Positions 53,201 to 62,290 of a DNA stretch of 64,000 bases are shown piece after piece. A program made the position numbers and the translations under genes. The notes beneath the pieces were generated by a model that saw only the letters and a program-made list of their open reading frames with translations, was not told the DNA's origin and did no database searches. The DNA comes from Heliocidaris erythrogramma (lineage: Eukaryota > Echinodermata > Echinoidea > Camarodonta > Echinometridae): contig CM046871.1 of NCBI GenBank assembly GCA_025617745.1, positions 33,301,579-33,365,578 on the forward strand, written 5' to 3'. The first letter of the stretch is position 1. The number at the start of each line of letters is the position of its first letter.

Positions 53201-55197
53201 TAAACAATTATGTTAATTGTCATAACAAATCAAAGAAAGGAGAGCGCAGTTTAAAGTGATAATGATCTATTGCATCATCAACTCCTTGATTGACATACCG
53301 GCATCACAACACCTCAACCAAGTCTCCACTTCTCTTCGTGGCCACCAACCAAAGCTACATGTCCCATATGCTCGCACATCAACCTACCAAAGATCTTTCT
53401 TTCCTGGTTCATTCAGACTATGGAATACTCTTCCTTCAAAGCCAAAGGTCATCGCCTGCAACTCAGTAGCCAGCTTCAAAACTGAGTTGCAGAAAGTACA
53501 GCTGCGCTAGGCCTGTACCTGTAATACTTTTTAGCGGCACGCAGAATAGATAGCCTGCACAACATACATGTTTATAAGTAAGCAGCGCTCACATAAAGTG
53601 TCTATTGCATGCAATTTCAATTTGTTATGACAATTAACATCGTTTTTCTTAACATTTAAGATAACATTTTCGTGACCCTACCTTGTTGCCTGACAGAACA
53701 CTTCCTGTCATATCATCCCTTTTGACAAACACCTCAAAGTCATCTGGGGTCCTTGGAAGACGCCATTTGTGGATAGGGGTGTTCAGGTTAGCCAGCTGGA
53801 GGGAATGTAATACAGTCACATAAAATTTCATACATGATGTATTTCATGATACGGGATTACTGTGAGAAAATATCTAATTGCAGGGTGTATCATTTGTTGG
53901 CCTTACAATATAATTATATTTGGCTGATTATGTTTTACGACGCACCATGCTAAGAATTTTAACTAAATTAAGAGAGGGATCATCAATGGATGCATGAAGA
54001 CAGTCAATATCTGCAATATTGTATTTTCATGAAATAGACTAGCTCCAGGACCATTGGAAGTAGTGGACGATGGGTGCAATTTTTATTGTTTCATTTTTTT
54101 TGGACGTGGCCCCCTCTCATTCAAAGAGTAATTTCTGCCAATGCGATTTTTGGTGAATGAAAAACGCACCCCTTTTCAAAAAAAACCTTTTGTACCACAT
54201 ACTCATTCACTTTGCATGCGTGTAATGCAATGCTCTCCTTTCCACATCCAGCCTAGATCTAGTCTTAAATTAGCACACAATTAAGGGCAAGGGTAGGGAG
54301 CATAGATCACTTTGTATACAATTTGTAATGTTACTCGTCACATCTTAAAGTTCTACACATTTAATGAGTTGTGGATTATTTCAAGAGATGGCCTCCGAGT
54401 CTGAATATATACCGTATATCATCACTTTATTTAACAGTCAAATCAAACAACATGAACAAAAAGGAATATTGACCTGCTTTACATAGCTATCTATGTGCAG
54501 TGAACAGAAAATATTTCTTCTTCTTCTCCTTCTTGTGGTAATCGTCAAAGTGTTATGCAGATCTGCACGCAGACAGAATACCTGGTAATGGTATCATGGC
54601 TATGCAGGCACACTAAACACTCATGTGTTCACACACTACCTGCATACTCTTTGCGATAAGTGTAGTGTATTAACGTACATAGGGTGTGACTCTCCTACAC
54701 ACAAGGGGCCTCCAATTATCGTTCTGTCCAAGGAATGGGGTGTTTTCCCCTGAACCCCATCTTGCATCGAGAAGAGGGGAGGGGCACGCGCACGCTTACA
54801 CACAACGGCGCACAGCGACAATCATTTTTGTCAGGTCAGGCGCAGTTGGATTATACATTATTTATAGTGCACTGGATTAGTACATTAATTTATTATGCCA
54901 TATGAGAAATTAACAGTCTCCCCCCCCCCCCCCCCCTTCTCCCTTTCGCCAGATACCAGGCGGTCTTCTGGCCAACACTAAGTAACAGTAACAGCTGGGT
55001 GCAGTTACGAACGCCTGCGTGTCATACTATTACTTTTCTACGCCACAGTTACGGAAGGGGAGTAGAGTAGGTTCACCTAGTCCCTCCTGCAATTACTTGT
55101 GTTAACACACCTGAAATTTATACTTTGGAATCAAATCCAAATTGGCAGCCCAGCTCGGAGGCTCATAAGGCAAGAATGGATAATCCGACTTCTGCAT
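47096..55197 (-). CDS. D-cysteine desulfhydrase, PLP-dependent, ACC deaminase family (9 coding exons, 378 aa)
   Basis: Exons in gene order: 55197-55111, 53795-53682, 52675-52517, 52025-51892, 50965-50866, 50656-50556, 50096-49915, 49448-49308, 47214-47096. All junctions are GT-AG and phases agree; the length fits the family (about 330-400). The fold-type II PLP enzyme breaks D-cysteine to pyruvate, H2S and ammonia. Visible: Schiff-base lysine K67 in GNKIRKLEF, phosphate/substrate loop VRSNH (S94-N95-H96), SGSTGS loop (about 211-216), DPCYTGKA (Y310, T311) and HTGG (T339). In ACC deaminases the residues after that Tyr and before GG are Glu and Leu; Thr at both is the D-cysteine desulfhydrase pattern (known from plant and bacterial enzymes). 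The start ATG is preceded in frame by a stop about 20 codons upstream with no other ATG. No clear mitochondrial presequence. Convergent with ECT2. Confidence 0.95.
47731..48245 (+). repeat. Dispersed repeat family E, copy 2
   Basis: GGTCGAGTTCTGAGAAAGGT, AAAAAGGATTGCTCTTCAGA and GCCGAACATTCATG match 63485-64000 and, inverted, 18550-18830. A short (TA)n lies at about 48019-48038. In the last intron of the desulfhydrase gene. Confidence 0.78.
48365..48780 (-). repeat. Dispersed repeat family D, copy 3 (inverted)
   Basis: AACCCTTTCAAGACAGAACT at the left and CATAAAAGGGTTAA at the right; contains TGTGTGGTTTGGCTCAATAA and AATATTATTGTTGCCAA. Confidence 0.82.
48781..49307. other. Intron sequence with no recognised feature
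   Basis: A small palindrome GCGCGGAACCGAAC / GTTCAATTCCGCGC lies at about 48999-49032. Nothing else seen. Confidence 0.4.
49308..49448 (-). CDS. D-cysteine desulfhydrase exon 8
   Basis: Residues 293-339 plus one base. TTGILVDPCYTGKATYHTMK and ILFIHTG hold the catalytic Tyr and the two specificity threonines. Confidence 0.97.
49809..49890. mobile_element. Palindromic mini-element, copy 2, 25 bp from exon 7 donor
   Basis: TGTTGAGAGCCAGAATGGC at the left; GGGGGCTCCCAACAGACGAA at the right. Same family as 37217-37297. Confidence 0.75.
49915..50096 (-). CDS. D-cysteine desulfhydrase exon 7
   Basis: Residues 232-292 plus one base. KVHGMAVIADAAYF and GIGYGLSTPEEL match the family. The donor lies 25 bp from the mini-element at 49809-49890. 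Reading past 49915 into the intron would give an unrelated tail. Confidence 0.96.
50157..50190 (-). pseudogene. Fragment of a duplicated desulfhydrase exon 7
   Basis: AGGTCTCTCAAGACAGCATC followed by AGCTT matches exon 7 at 50026-50050 (AGGTCTCTTAAGATAGCATC, GGCTT) with three differences in about 28 bases. It lies 61 bp 5' of exon 7 in gene direction. Confidence 0.6.
50556..50656 (-). CDS. D-cysteine desulfhydrase exon 6
   Basis: Residues 199-231 plus two bases. DIVVASGSTGSVTGLAIG is the Gly-rich PLP phosphate loop. Decayed copies lie just upstream at 50706-50830. Confidence 0.97.
50706..50830 (-). pseudogene. One or two partial duplicates of desulfhydrase exon 6
   Basis: CCCTATAGCTAGGCCAGTG, then CAGAGCTTCCCGATGCTACT and ACAATGTCTGTGAA repeat exon 6 (50580-50640); AAAATAGTACCTATCAT from the intron is repeated too. 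A further scrap, CCAGTGCTTCCCAATGCTAC, is at 50809-50828. The 5' part of the exon and its acceptor are missing, so these copies cannot be used as the normal exon. Confidence 0.8.
50866..50965 (-). CDS. D-cysteine desulfhydrase exon 5
   Basis: Residues 165-198. CYSIPLGGSSSVGVWGYI corresponds to the YVIPVGGSN..G..GY block of bacterial and plant homologues. Confidence 0.96.
51892..52025 (-). CDS. D-cysteine desulfhydrase exon 4
   Basis: Residues 121-164 plus two bases. GNTLLDRMVGANFYLVP is a recognisable family block. Confidence 0.95.
52517..52675 (-). CDS. D-cysteine desulfhydrase exon 3
   Basis: Residues 68-120. IRKLEFLLADA and TCGGVRSNHCRATA, including the Ser/Asn that contact PLP and substrate carboxylate in this fold. 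Confidence 0.97.
52706..52786. mobile_element. Palindromic mini-element, copy 3
   Basis: TTTGTTTAGAGCCAGAAGGG at the left; CCCTTCTGGCTCCAAACAGA at the right. In intron 2, 31 bp upstream of the exon 3 acceptor in gene direction. Confidence 0.8.
53160..53655. mobile_element. TIR element (relative of 31334-31581) interrupted by a LINE fragment
   Basis: GGGGTGATTTTCTGAAAACG with TTAATTGTCATAACAAAT at the left is mirrored by ATTTGTTATGACAATTAA and CATCGTTTTTC at the right (53617-53650). Confidence 0.65.
53256..53510 (+). mobile_element. LINE fragment: reverse transcriptase C-terminal tail
   Basis: 85 codons: LRGHQPKLHVPYARTSTYQR, SFFPGSFRLWNTLPSKP and SVASFKTELQ. This tail (RG...SFFP..LWN.LP...FK) is characteristic of CR1/L2/RTE-like non-LTR elements. 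Intact frame to TAG. Antisense to the desulfhydrase gene, in its intron 2. Confidence 0.8.
53682..53795 (-). CDS. D-cysteine desulfhydrase exon 2 (catalytic lysine)
   Basis: Residues 30-67. NTPIHKW, VFVKRDDMTGS and LSGNK; the exon ends exactly at the PLP lysine codon. Confidence 0.97.
53796..55110. other. Intron 1 of the desulfhydrase gene
   Basis: No further exon is seen. A C run of about 17 lies at 54921-54937 and a short GC-rich patch at 54770-54810. Confidence 0.5.
55111..55197 (-). CDS. D-cysteine desulfhydrase exon 1
   Basis: Residues 1-29. ATG at 55197; PYEPPSWAANLDLIPKYKF is typical of the N terminus in this family. Donor CAG|GTGTGT. Confidence 0.88.
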
Positions 55198-55259
55198 GAT
55201 GACTTCAAATGATACTGTTAATGTTATAGGAGTCCTTCTGCCAAATCGGAATGTTCACT

Positions 55260-55500
55260 TCTTTCTTCTTTTTTTTTTCAGTTCTGTTTTCCATCGATTA
55301 GCTTGCAAAAGCGCTGTAGAGACTTGCGGAATGGGAGGGGTAGTACCGGGCGCCGGCGCGGCCGGCCAGCCAGCCACCCTCGCCGACGTGGGCTAGCCTA
55401 TGCCCAGCGCCCGAGTTTCCGTCTGTGTGGCCGTGCATGACCTTCGTGTATCTACTGGCTTAGGCGGCGTCGTGTCACGTCCCGTCACAGAGACGGTCAA
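55260..55500 (-). promoter_or_regulatory. GC-rich region, probable desulfhydrase promoter
   Basis: CpG-dense block around GGGCGCCGGCGCGGCCGGCC (55349-55368), unlike the surrounding AT-rich DNA, starting about 60-150 bp upstream of the start codon. Transcription start not determined. Confidence 0.4.
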
Positions 55501-55641
55501 GGATTAAACTTTCGACCAATTAGGATTCGATTAGGGACAAAAGTTTTTAATGGGAGGCCGAGGGGGAGGGGGGAGCCGGAGGCTGGGGGAGGCGGAAGCT
55601 AACCTTGTTTTAAATGGCAGGCTGCGCACAATAGGCCTATA

Positions 55642-56403
55642 CAGTGCGTCCAAAAATGTTAACAGTTGGAAAATGTCTCCCCAAATAAATATTTCTGAAT
55701 AGCTTAGGGTCTCTTAGATGATCAAATAACACCAAAATATTTTACGCTTGAGTGAGCAAAATCCACTTTGGGGAAATGGAGCAAAATCCAAGTTTGACAA
55801 ATGTTTGTTTATGTTCTGGCTGGTATGAGCAAAGTTAAAATTCGTGACTGAAAGGCTTAGAAATTTTACATTCTTATTAAAAGACAATTTATGAAAGAAC
55901 AGACTTTGTTCACTATACTGTCCTGATATATCCCAACAAAACTCTATGGTTGAGTGAGCAAGCCAGGTGAAATTAAAAGACCAAAAGTAACCTTTTGAAA
56001 CACTCAACAAAGTATGCTCATTTAAGCATAAGATGTTGATGGGATGTGTAAAAAAACTGTAAGTATATATAGGCCTACAGAGAACAAAGCCTGTTATTTC
56101 ATAACATTTCTTTTATTGATCAGAATATGGAAATGTATAAGTCTGTTCATGACTTTCAACTTGGCTGCTACCAGCCAGGGCCAATATCAATTCTTAATTG
56201 TCAAGTTATAATTGTGCATCCTACACAAAATTGGCTTTTGCTCACTCAAGCGATGATATTGGTGCCGTAATTTGGTGTCATTATTTTGATAGATAAGACC
56301 CTTAGTAGTATAAGCTATGTATGACAATTTCCTACAAAAATATTTTAAAACATTGATTTGGGGAGACTTTTTCCAACTGTTAATTTTTTCATGGGACGCA
56401 CTT
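55642..56403. mobile_element. Tc1/mariner-like TIR element, copy 2 (about 760 bp)
   Basis: CAGTGCGTCC with GTTAACAGTTGGAAAATGTC at the left; GGGAGACTTTTTCCAACTGT and GGGACGCACT at the right. TA precedes the left end (55640-55641). Internal GAGTGAGCAAAA motifs point both ways. Same family as 12649-13039. No transposase frame. Confidence 0.8.
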
Positions 56404-56639
56404 TATATGCATTATTGCATATCCAGACAAATAGTATAGGCTTGGCCTTGGCATACTTAATTATTATCATCATGAATTATAAATAACATACAAAATGAAA
56501 ATGAAAAAGAATATATAGAAGTAGGCGTGGTCCCAAAATCACCAACATCATAATTATACTTTCATCATCGATCATCTTTCGGTTTGTCAACACCATATTA
56601 TAAGAATCACTATCGTCGCATCGTTCATTGGCATTATAA

Positions 56640-56772
56640 TCACTAATCATCAATGAATCACCCGCGTGATCATCATCATCACCACCACCAAATTAGCATC
56701 AATCATCATCATGATCATCATCACCGTTATCATGATAATGATGATCATCATCACCATTATCATCATTATCAT
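56640..56772 (+). repeat. ATC/ATG-type microsatellite
   Basis: Imperfect CATCAT and CACCAC runs from about 56660 to 56772; the hAT MITE next to it interrupts the run. Confidence 0.85.
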
Positions 56773-56971
56773 CAGTGGCGTATCCAGGGGGGGGGGGCGC
56801 GCAACAGGTGCGCCCCCCCCCCTATTGGCCGTCGTAAAAAAAAATATAGCACTATATAGCACTATTTTGCATCTCAGTCTTTCTTCAGAAGCAAAAATTT
56901 CTCCCACATGACGGCGATCAATAATTCCTGGCGCCCCCCCCCCCTATTGGGAAATCCTGGATACGCCGTTG
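56773..56971 (+). mobile_element. 199-bp hAT-like MITE
   Basis: CAGTGGCGTATCCAGG at the left and CCTGGATACGCCGTTG at the right. Flanking octamers ATTATCAT and ATCATCAT match at 7 of 8, but the target is itself an ATC repeat, so this is weak evidence. The interior matches 5041-5330 inverted. Confidence 0.8.
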
Positions 56972-58129
56972 ATCATCATTAGTCATTAGTCAGCTTCAAC
57001 CGGGTTATCATTTAACATTGCCATTACCATACAGTCCTAATAGGATTGTTCTTAATCAGTGGCGATATCATCAGGAAGCCAACACAAACTGAAAATAAGT
57101 CATCGACGTTAAAATAATGACATCATCTTTTTTTTAATTTTGACGATAAAGATACAACTATAGGGGCCCAATGGATTAGAAATTTTCATTACGTCCAAAA
57201 GACACTTAAATAAAGGTCTAGCTAAACCTTTCTCAGTGAAACACCCAAAATTCTGAATAATTTCAAAATGATCAATAGCTACAGATCTAGAAGAATGGTC
57301 ATAATCGCACACTCTCAGCAAAACAAAGATACTGCATATTAATAATGAAATTTATTACGACAAAATTTAATCCTCCTGATTACAGTAACTTTGTGCAGAA
57401 AAGTTGAATGTCTTGGATAACAAAAGCACAATCATGAACAGTGGCGTAGCGTTGGTCTAAACATTAAGGGGGCATTGGCATCATGGGGGGGGGGGGGGTA
57501 CTGGGTCTTACTCCGTGAATGAAATGCAAAATTAAGGGAGATGCGGGAGGGGTGCTATCATCTTCTTTTCTCCTCGTTTGTCCTCTTATCTCCTTTCTCT
57601 CTCCCTCTCTGTTTCTTTTGGCATTTTGATTGGGGGAGGGTTACGGGGACACGTAGCTACTCCACTGTCCATACAAACAAGAATAAAAAATTAAAGATAC
57701 GGAAATGAATCAAATAACATCAATTGAACCTCCTGTAAAATGCAGGGCCTAATATTCGGGGGAAAACGAACAACTTAAAATTAAATATGAAGGCTATTTA
57801 TATGATTTGATCGGAACTCACAGCAACTGCAAAACAAAATTTTAAGATTAAACAATTTGAAATTAAATATGAGTGATTTGATATCGCAAAAAACACACAG
57901 CAACTGCAAAATATAAAATTTTAAAATGAATCCTTCCAGTATTAATCCTGACACACAAACTATATTTATATTGTGTAAAGCAACCCATCTGACATATTTA
58001 GATAAGCTAAATCAATATTCGGTAAAATTCTCCGTAAACCAACTTCTTCATCAACTTTTTCCAACCATATATACACGGCTTATGAAATTATAGAGATTAC
58101 AAAAGATTAGGCAAATCTCAAGATCGTGA
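56972..58129. other. Mostly unassigned; possible one-ended hAT piece and LINE 5' remnants
   Basis: CAGTGGCGTAGCGTTGG at 57439 resembles a hAT end without a partner. Two CACAGCAACTGCAAAA copies lie at about 57820 and 57898. AT-rich otherwise. Confidence 0.4.
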
Positions 58130-58490
58130 CAAGATAAGTATATCATTCCGATCAATTTCAATTCTTACAATATTATATCCAAAGTTATTGACAAAGGAAG
58201 GGGAGTTATAAAATACATTACTAAATCTTAATCAATTGGGATTCAAGAAAAATAAACCATTCAGCCAAGTTAGCTTTGGTGCAATTTTTTGATAAAATAA
58301 CTAACACAATGTTCAATAAAAAGCGTGTAATACGAATTTTCGGAAGTTTTTATTCGCAGGAGTTTGAAATAATTTACCATGCCATCTTACTAAAAGTTTC
58401 ATTTGAAGTTACACCCACATTGTATCATCACTGGATAGTTATCAGTATTAACTATTCGACGGGATATCGTCGATGTTTCATAATTTAATA
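58130..58490 (+). mobile_element. Decayed LINE reverse transcriptase domain
   Basis: Broken frames still read FRSISILTI and ISKVIDKG, then IGIQEK/GFKKNK, DKITNTMFNKK and IIYHAILLK, in the order of non-LTR RT motifs (YRPIS...SK..EK...QFGFRK...DKI...KAFD...H.ILL). At least two frame changes and several stops, so an old copy. The YADD motif is not seen. Confidence 0.6.
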
Positions 58491-58559
58491 GGGGTCCCAC
58501 CATGAGCAATATAAAGACCCTTTTCTTTTCATTAGTTACATAACATGCACCACCCTGTA

Positions 58560-58765
58560 TAATAATAATAATAACTCTAACTGCGACTTAAGGCGAATCC
58601 TTTTATCTCATCCTATTGTTAGGATTCGCCTTAACCCCCGTTCGTTTCGCCTTAACGTCGAATTTCTATTGTGACGGAATAAACCTATTGTTAGGATTCG
58701 CCTTAAGTCGTAAATAGGTAAATAATGATAATAATAATAATAATAATAATAATCATAATAATTGT
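58560..58765. repeat. Palindromic GGCGAATCC repeats next to a TAA microsatellite
   Basis: CGACTTAAGGCGAATCC (left) is mirrored by GGATTCGCCTTAAGTCG (right); CCTATTGTTAGGATTCGCCT occurs twice between. Flanked by ATA/TAA runs at 58560-58575 and 58730-58760. It may be a small TIR element in a microsatellite. Confidence 0.7.
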
Positions 58766-60354
58766 AACTTATATAGCGCCAAATCCACTGTGTGGAGTGC
58801 TCATTTATCCTTTATGTTATTTACGGATGACTAAACTATTTTTCAATTTCATGACAAAATAAGCATTTTATCATTCTTACACTTAATCAAGAATTTCTCA
58901 ACCTAGTTCAAATACAATAAAATGTCCCTTGCCACACAGCAAAAACAAATCAATTCACTTCAAACATACCAGCACCCTTGCAGGTAATTTTCCACACATC
59001 ACATCAACTGATAATGAACACGTCAAACGTTTGAAAATTTCCTATAATTCACTGGTAAGATCTTAAATCAGAATCAGCAAAAACGCTACAAATCTAGACG
59101 TACATCTAGAAATTTTGGCATACAGTTTAAAATGTATATTTTCCGAAAATATACTCTTTTCACTTTACAGTGTATTGAAACTGCCACAGAGTACTGTAAT
59201 GTGGTTCGGATCGCTAGTGTAAAGACCAAAATAAACTCCATTTATCTATGGGGGATTTGGAGTGCACTACCAGATTCCCTAAAATTTTGAAACATCTCTT
59301 CCCATTTATAGCTGGAAGAAATAAAAACAGACTGCTATTAAATTAGTCAGGGGAAATGTGTAAATCATTTTCCCATTTCTTTTCTTCTTCATTACCAAAA
59401 ACACATTTCTGTGTCATACTCTCATAAGTAATCCTTTTTTTTTCTTTCACTATCATCTCCACCTCCAACACATAATCAATTCAGATACATTCAATTACTA
59501 TGATTAAAGTGATAATTACGTAATTTATGTACTACATTTAGAATATTTACAAACGGAAGCTCTCAGAGGACACAAATTTTACCCAAGGCTTAATTTTTGT
59601 GTCGGCATATCAAAACAATTAACTCTCCGAATTGTAGAATATTTACAGTTTTGTCTATTTATAAAGCATGGTTATACGAATAGACCTGTACTGTCAGGTC
59701 CTCAAACCTTCCTCTTATACAGTCACAGCCCATCTTCTGCTTTCCGTTAAAACTAGAAATACAAGAGTAAACAATATCAATAAATAGTCCACTTATAATG
59801 TATTTTAGTCAATATACATGTATGTTCATGAATTACGCTAAAAAAAAATTTTTTCTGTTATACTAAATAATGAAATGCTAATAATAATTGCCTCTGAATA
59901 ATGTATAATTATTAAGCATGCAGAAGAAAATAAGTTCTATAAGTCAACGAAAAAATATCAAACCATTGTCAGTCAATTGCTGTCGAAGATAACATTTTGA
60001 TTCGATTTGATTTAATTTGATTTCATTTGTTTCTATAATCATCATCTCTATAAACATACATGAATGTGACGTTAATACATTTTTTCTATACAGTGTACCA
60101 GCACACAAAGAATGTAAGATCTTAATGTACACACTGAAAGCATGATTAACATAAATTAGATATAGGAGGGCTGCAGCGTAAGCTTTAATGTGCTTGCAGC
60201 ACTCAGTACAAGTCATGATAATGTAACTTAGCTTGTTTGGAAATATATGTGTTTAAGTGTTAAATATAACTTCATGTTGTCCATGACCTAGCATTGAAAT
60301 TCGTCCCATGACAATGCTAAATGTTTTTGTTTTTGTTTCGTTTAGTAATCTGAG
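58766..60354. other. Gene-free AT-rich stretch
   Basis: No exon with good splice sites and no known protein similarity on either strand. A TTTGATTTAATTTGATTTCA low-complexity patch lies near 60005. Confidence 0.5.
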
Positions 60355-60600
60355 AACCGGGTCCGCTTGCTATTCATGAAGACCGTTTTCATAGAAATAT
60401 GCTATCCATTTAACACGCGTTATGAATAGTTATGAAAAGTGGACCTTATGGATGGAAGTCTTTATGAATAGCAAGGTAATTTATCTATGCGGGTTGCTCG
60501 TTATTCATAAGGACTGCTATTCATTTATTCACGCCTTATGGATATCGATCCTTATGAATAATCCTTATGAATAGCGGTCCTAATGACTAGCGACGTTACC
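60355..60600. repeat. TTATGAATAGC-rich repeat, about 245 bp
   Basis: The motif TTATGAATAGC, its complement GCTATTCAT, or close variants occur roughly ten times in both orientations, bounded by GAACCGGGTCCGC and GACGTTACCCC. It looks like a self-complementary element of an unknown family. Confidence 0.6.
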
Positions 60601-62043
60601 CCCTGAGAACACATGGGTGAAAACTTACCCATGCCTGACAAAAAGAGTGTCTTTCATTTTGCATACAATAAGTTTTATTCCAAGTTGCCACCAGTCTGAC
60701 TTTTAATCTAGAGCCCTAATTACGATCACTTTTCTCTATGATTATGTAAATATGATAATATTTACAACATCAGAATGTTCGAATGCATCAAATTCAGTTG
60801 TCATATACATTTATATAGAATATTTACTTTGAGTAATATAAATCGGAAAAGAAAAACTTAGACAATTTCAGAGTCACTTATGCAGTCGCATTTGGAATAA
60901 AGTTGACAGAGAGTTCTCTATTCATCTAATTTCATTCATTCAGTTCTGTATATAATACATATATTACAATGTAGAGACTGATATTACATACACATCATAA
61001 TTTCGTATTTACAGTGAACTGATGTGTTCGACAAAATTAGTAAACAAAGAGGAAATGACAAAAATATACAGTTTAGCGCTCTATTGCATCGGCTTCATTT
61101 TATAAACCACGCACACAAAAATCTTAATAAATGAATGTTCACGTAAGGTAAAATAATAACAGAAAAAGACCATGTTATTTGATTACTAGTCTTGTAGTGC
61201 ATGGTAAACACTGACTCACAAAGGTATTACTGCTCAGTACATTGCAATACAGCATAATTATATTTAAGGAACAAACATACTTGGTATCAGAAGTTTGTGA
61301 GAACAAAAATAGACCTTTGCCTACGTGTAATTTACAAGTCCGTCTCATCTGTGATTTCTTGTTACTATGTACATTTTGTTTGTCTTTCTCAGTGTTATTG
61401 AATTATTGTTACTCTTTATTTTGAAGGTAGTCATACTATTAAGCTTTGCTCATTGTGAAACCTTCCTGTTTGATATGTAAATTTGCCTCTTACAGTCAAC
61501 CTATAATAATGTTCGTAATGATTTGTCTAATTTTGCAAACATACCCAAGAAGAAAATGGAATCAAAGAGAAAAAAAAACTCATAACATAATCAAGTCAAA
61601 TCAATCAAACTAGGTGTAGATTTTTATCCTAGCTTGTTTTGTCTCCTTACTGAATACATTTTGAGCAGAATGAGAATGAGTAGAATTGCCCGAATGAGAG
61701 CTGTACACCTAACAAATTTTGAACAGCCCAAAAATAGTGATTTACCAATTAAAGTACTGGTAAACATCTGCACTGTAAATTAAAAAAACGATGTTGACTT
61801 AAATTTTCTTTATTTTTTAATCTCTGTCAACAGGCTATTGATTCTAAGCTTTCAGGATATTAGTTTCTCAAGTGAATATGACTAATGCTGTTAAATTAGT
61901 ATTTACTTTTTAAAGGTATCTTATCTTAAGGTATACTGATCCTATTACATGGTGTTGGTTTCTTAACGGAATGTAAATTGTGAAATCCATTCAGATACGT
62001 GATGAGCAAATGACGTATAATTAAAGTACCGGGTTAAAGCAGT
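60601..62043 (-). other. Downstream region of the death-domain gene
   Basis: AT-rich, no coding frame of note. The part next to 62044 is probably its 3' UTR. Confidence 0.4.
61809..61814 (-). terminator. Candidate polyadenylation signal of the death-domain gene
   Basis: AATAAA on the - strand, 230 nt after the stop codon. Confidence 0.45.
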
Positions 62044-62290
62044 CTATTCTATGTATTGTACTAAATTCTGAAGGCTAATCTCATGAAGTATTCTTGTCAG
62101 CTCATCAAGGCTTCCTCCATTGTCTTTCCATATTTCAAGACACTCTCTGACTGCTATGGAGTAATCCATATGGTACTTTGAAAGGATGTTGCGGGACTTG
62201 GCAAAGTCAATGCCAATCTTGACACATAACTTGTTGTAAGATATATTTGGGAAGTGATCAGCTAGCTCTGCAAGTTTTTCCTCTATCACT
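62044..62290 (-). CDS. Last exon of a death-domain protein (partial gene)
   Basis: After acceptor CTTTAACAG|A, 81 codons run to TAG at 62046-62044. LAELADHFPNISYNKLCVKI, then ECLEIWKDNGGSLDELTRIL and LQNLVQYI give the six-helix death-domain pattern with the hallmark W in helix 5 (LEIW). Death domains mediate homotypic binding in apoptosis and innate immune signalling; echinoderms have many such genes. The protein ends directly after the domain. Upstream exons are outside the window or unrecognised, so the full architecture is unknown. Confidence 0.7.

Noticed and set aside
56765-56979. 8-bp target duplication of the MITE as proof of hAT class
   Set aside because: The flanks are an ATC microsatellite, so a 7-of-8 match is expected by chance; class is argued from the ends and the copy at 5041 instead.
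57109-57321. 70-codon frame on the - strand
   Set aside because: Weakly suggests a transposon-derived peptide, but I see no motif firm enough to call it.
57439-57540. Possible hAT element starting CAGTGGCGTAGCG
   Set aside because: Only one end is visible; no inverted partner or target duplication was found.
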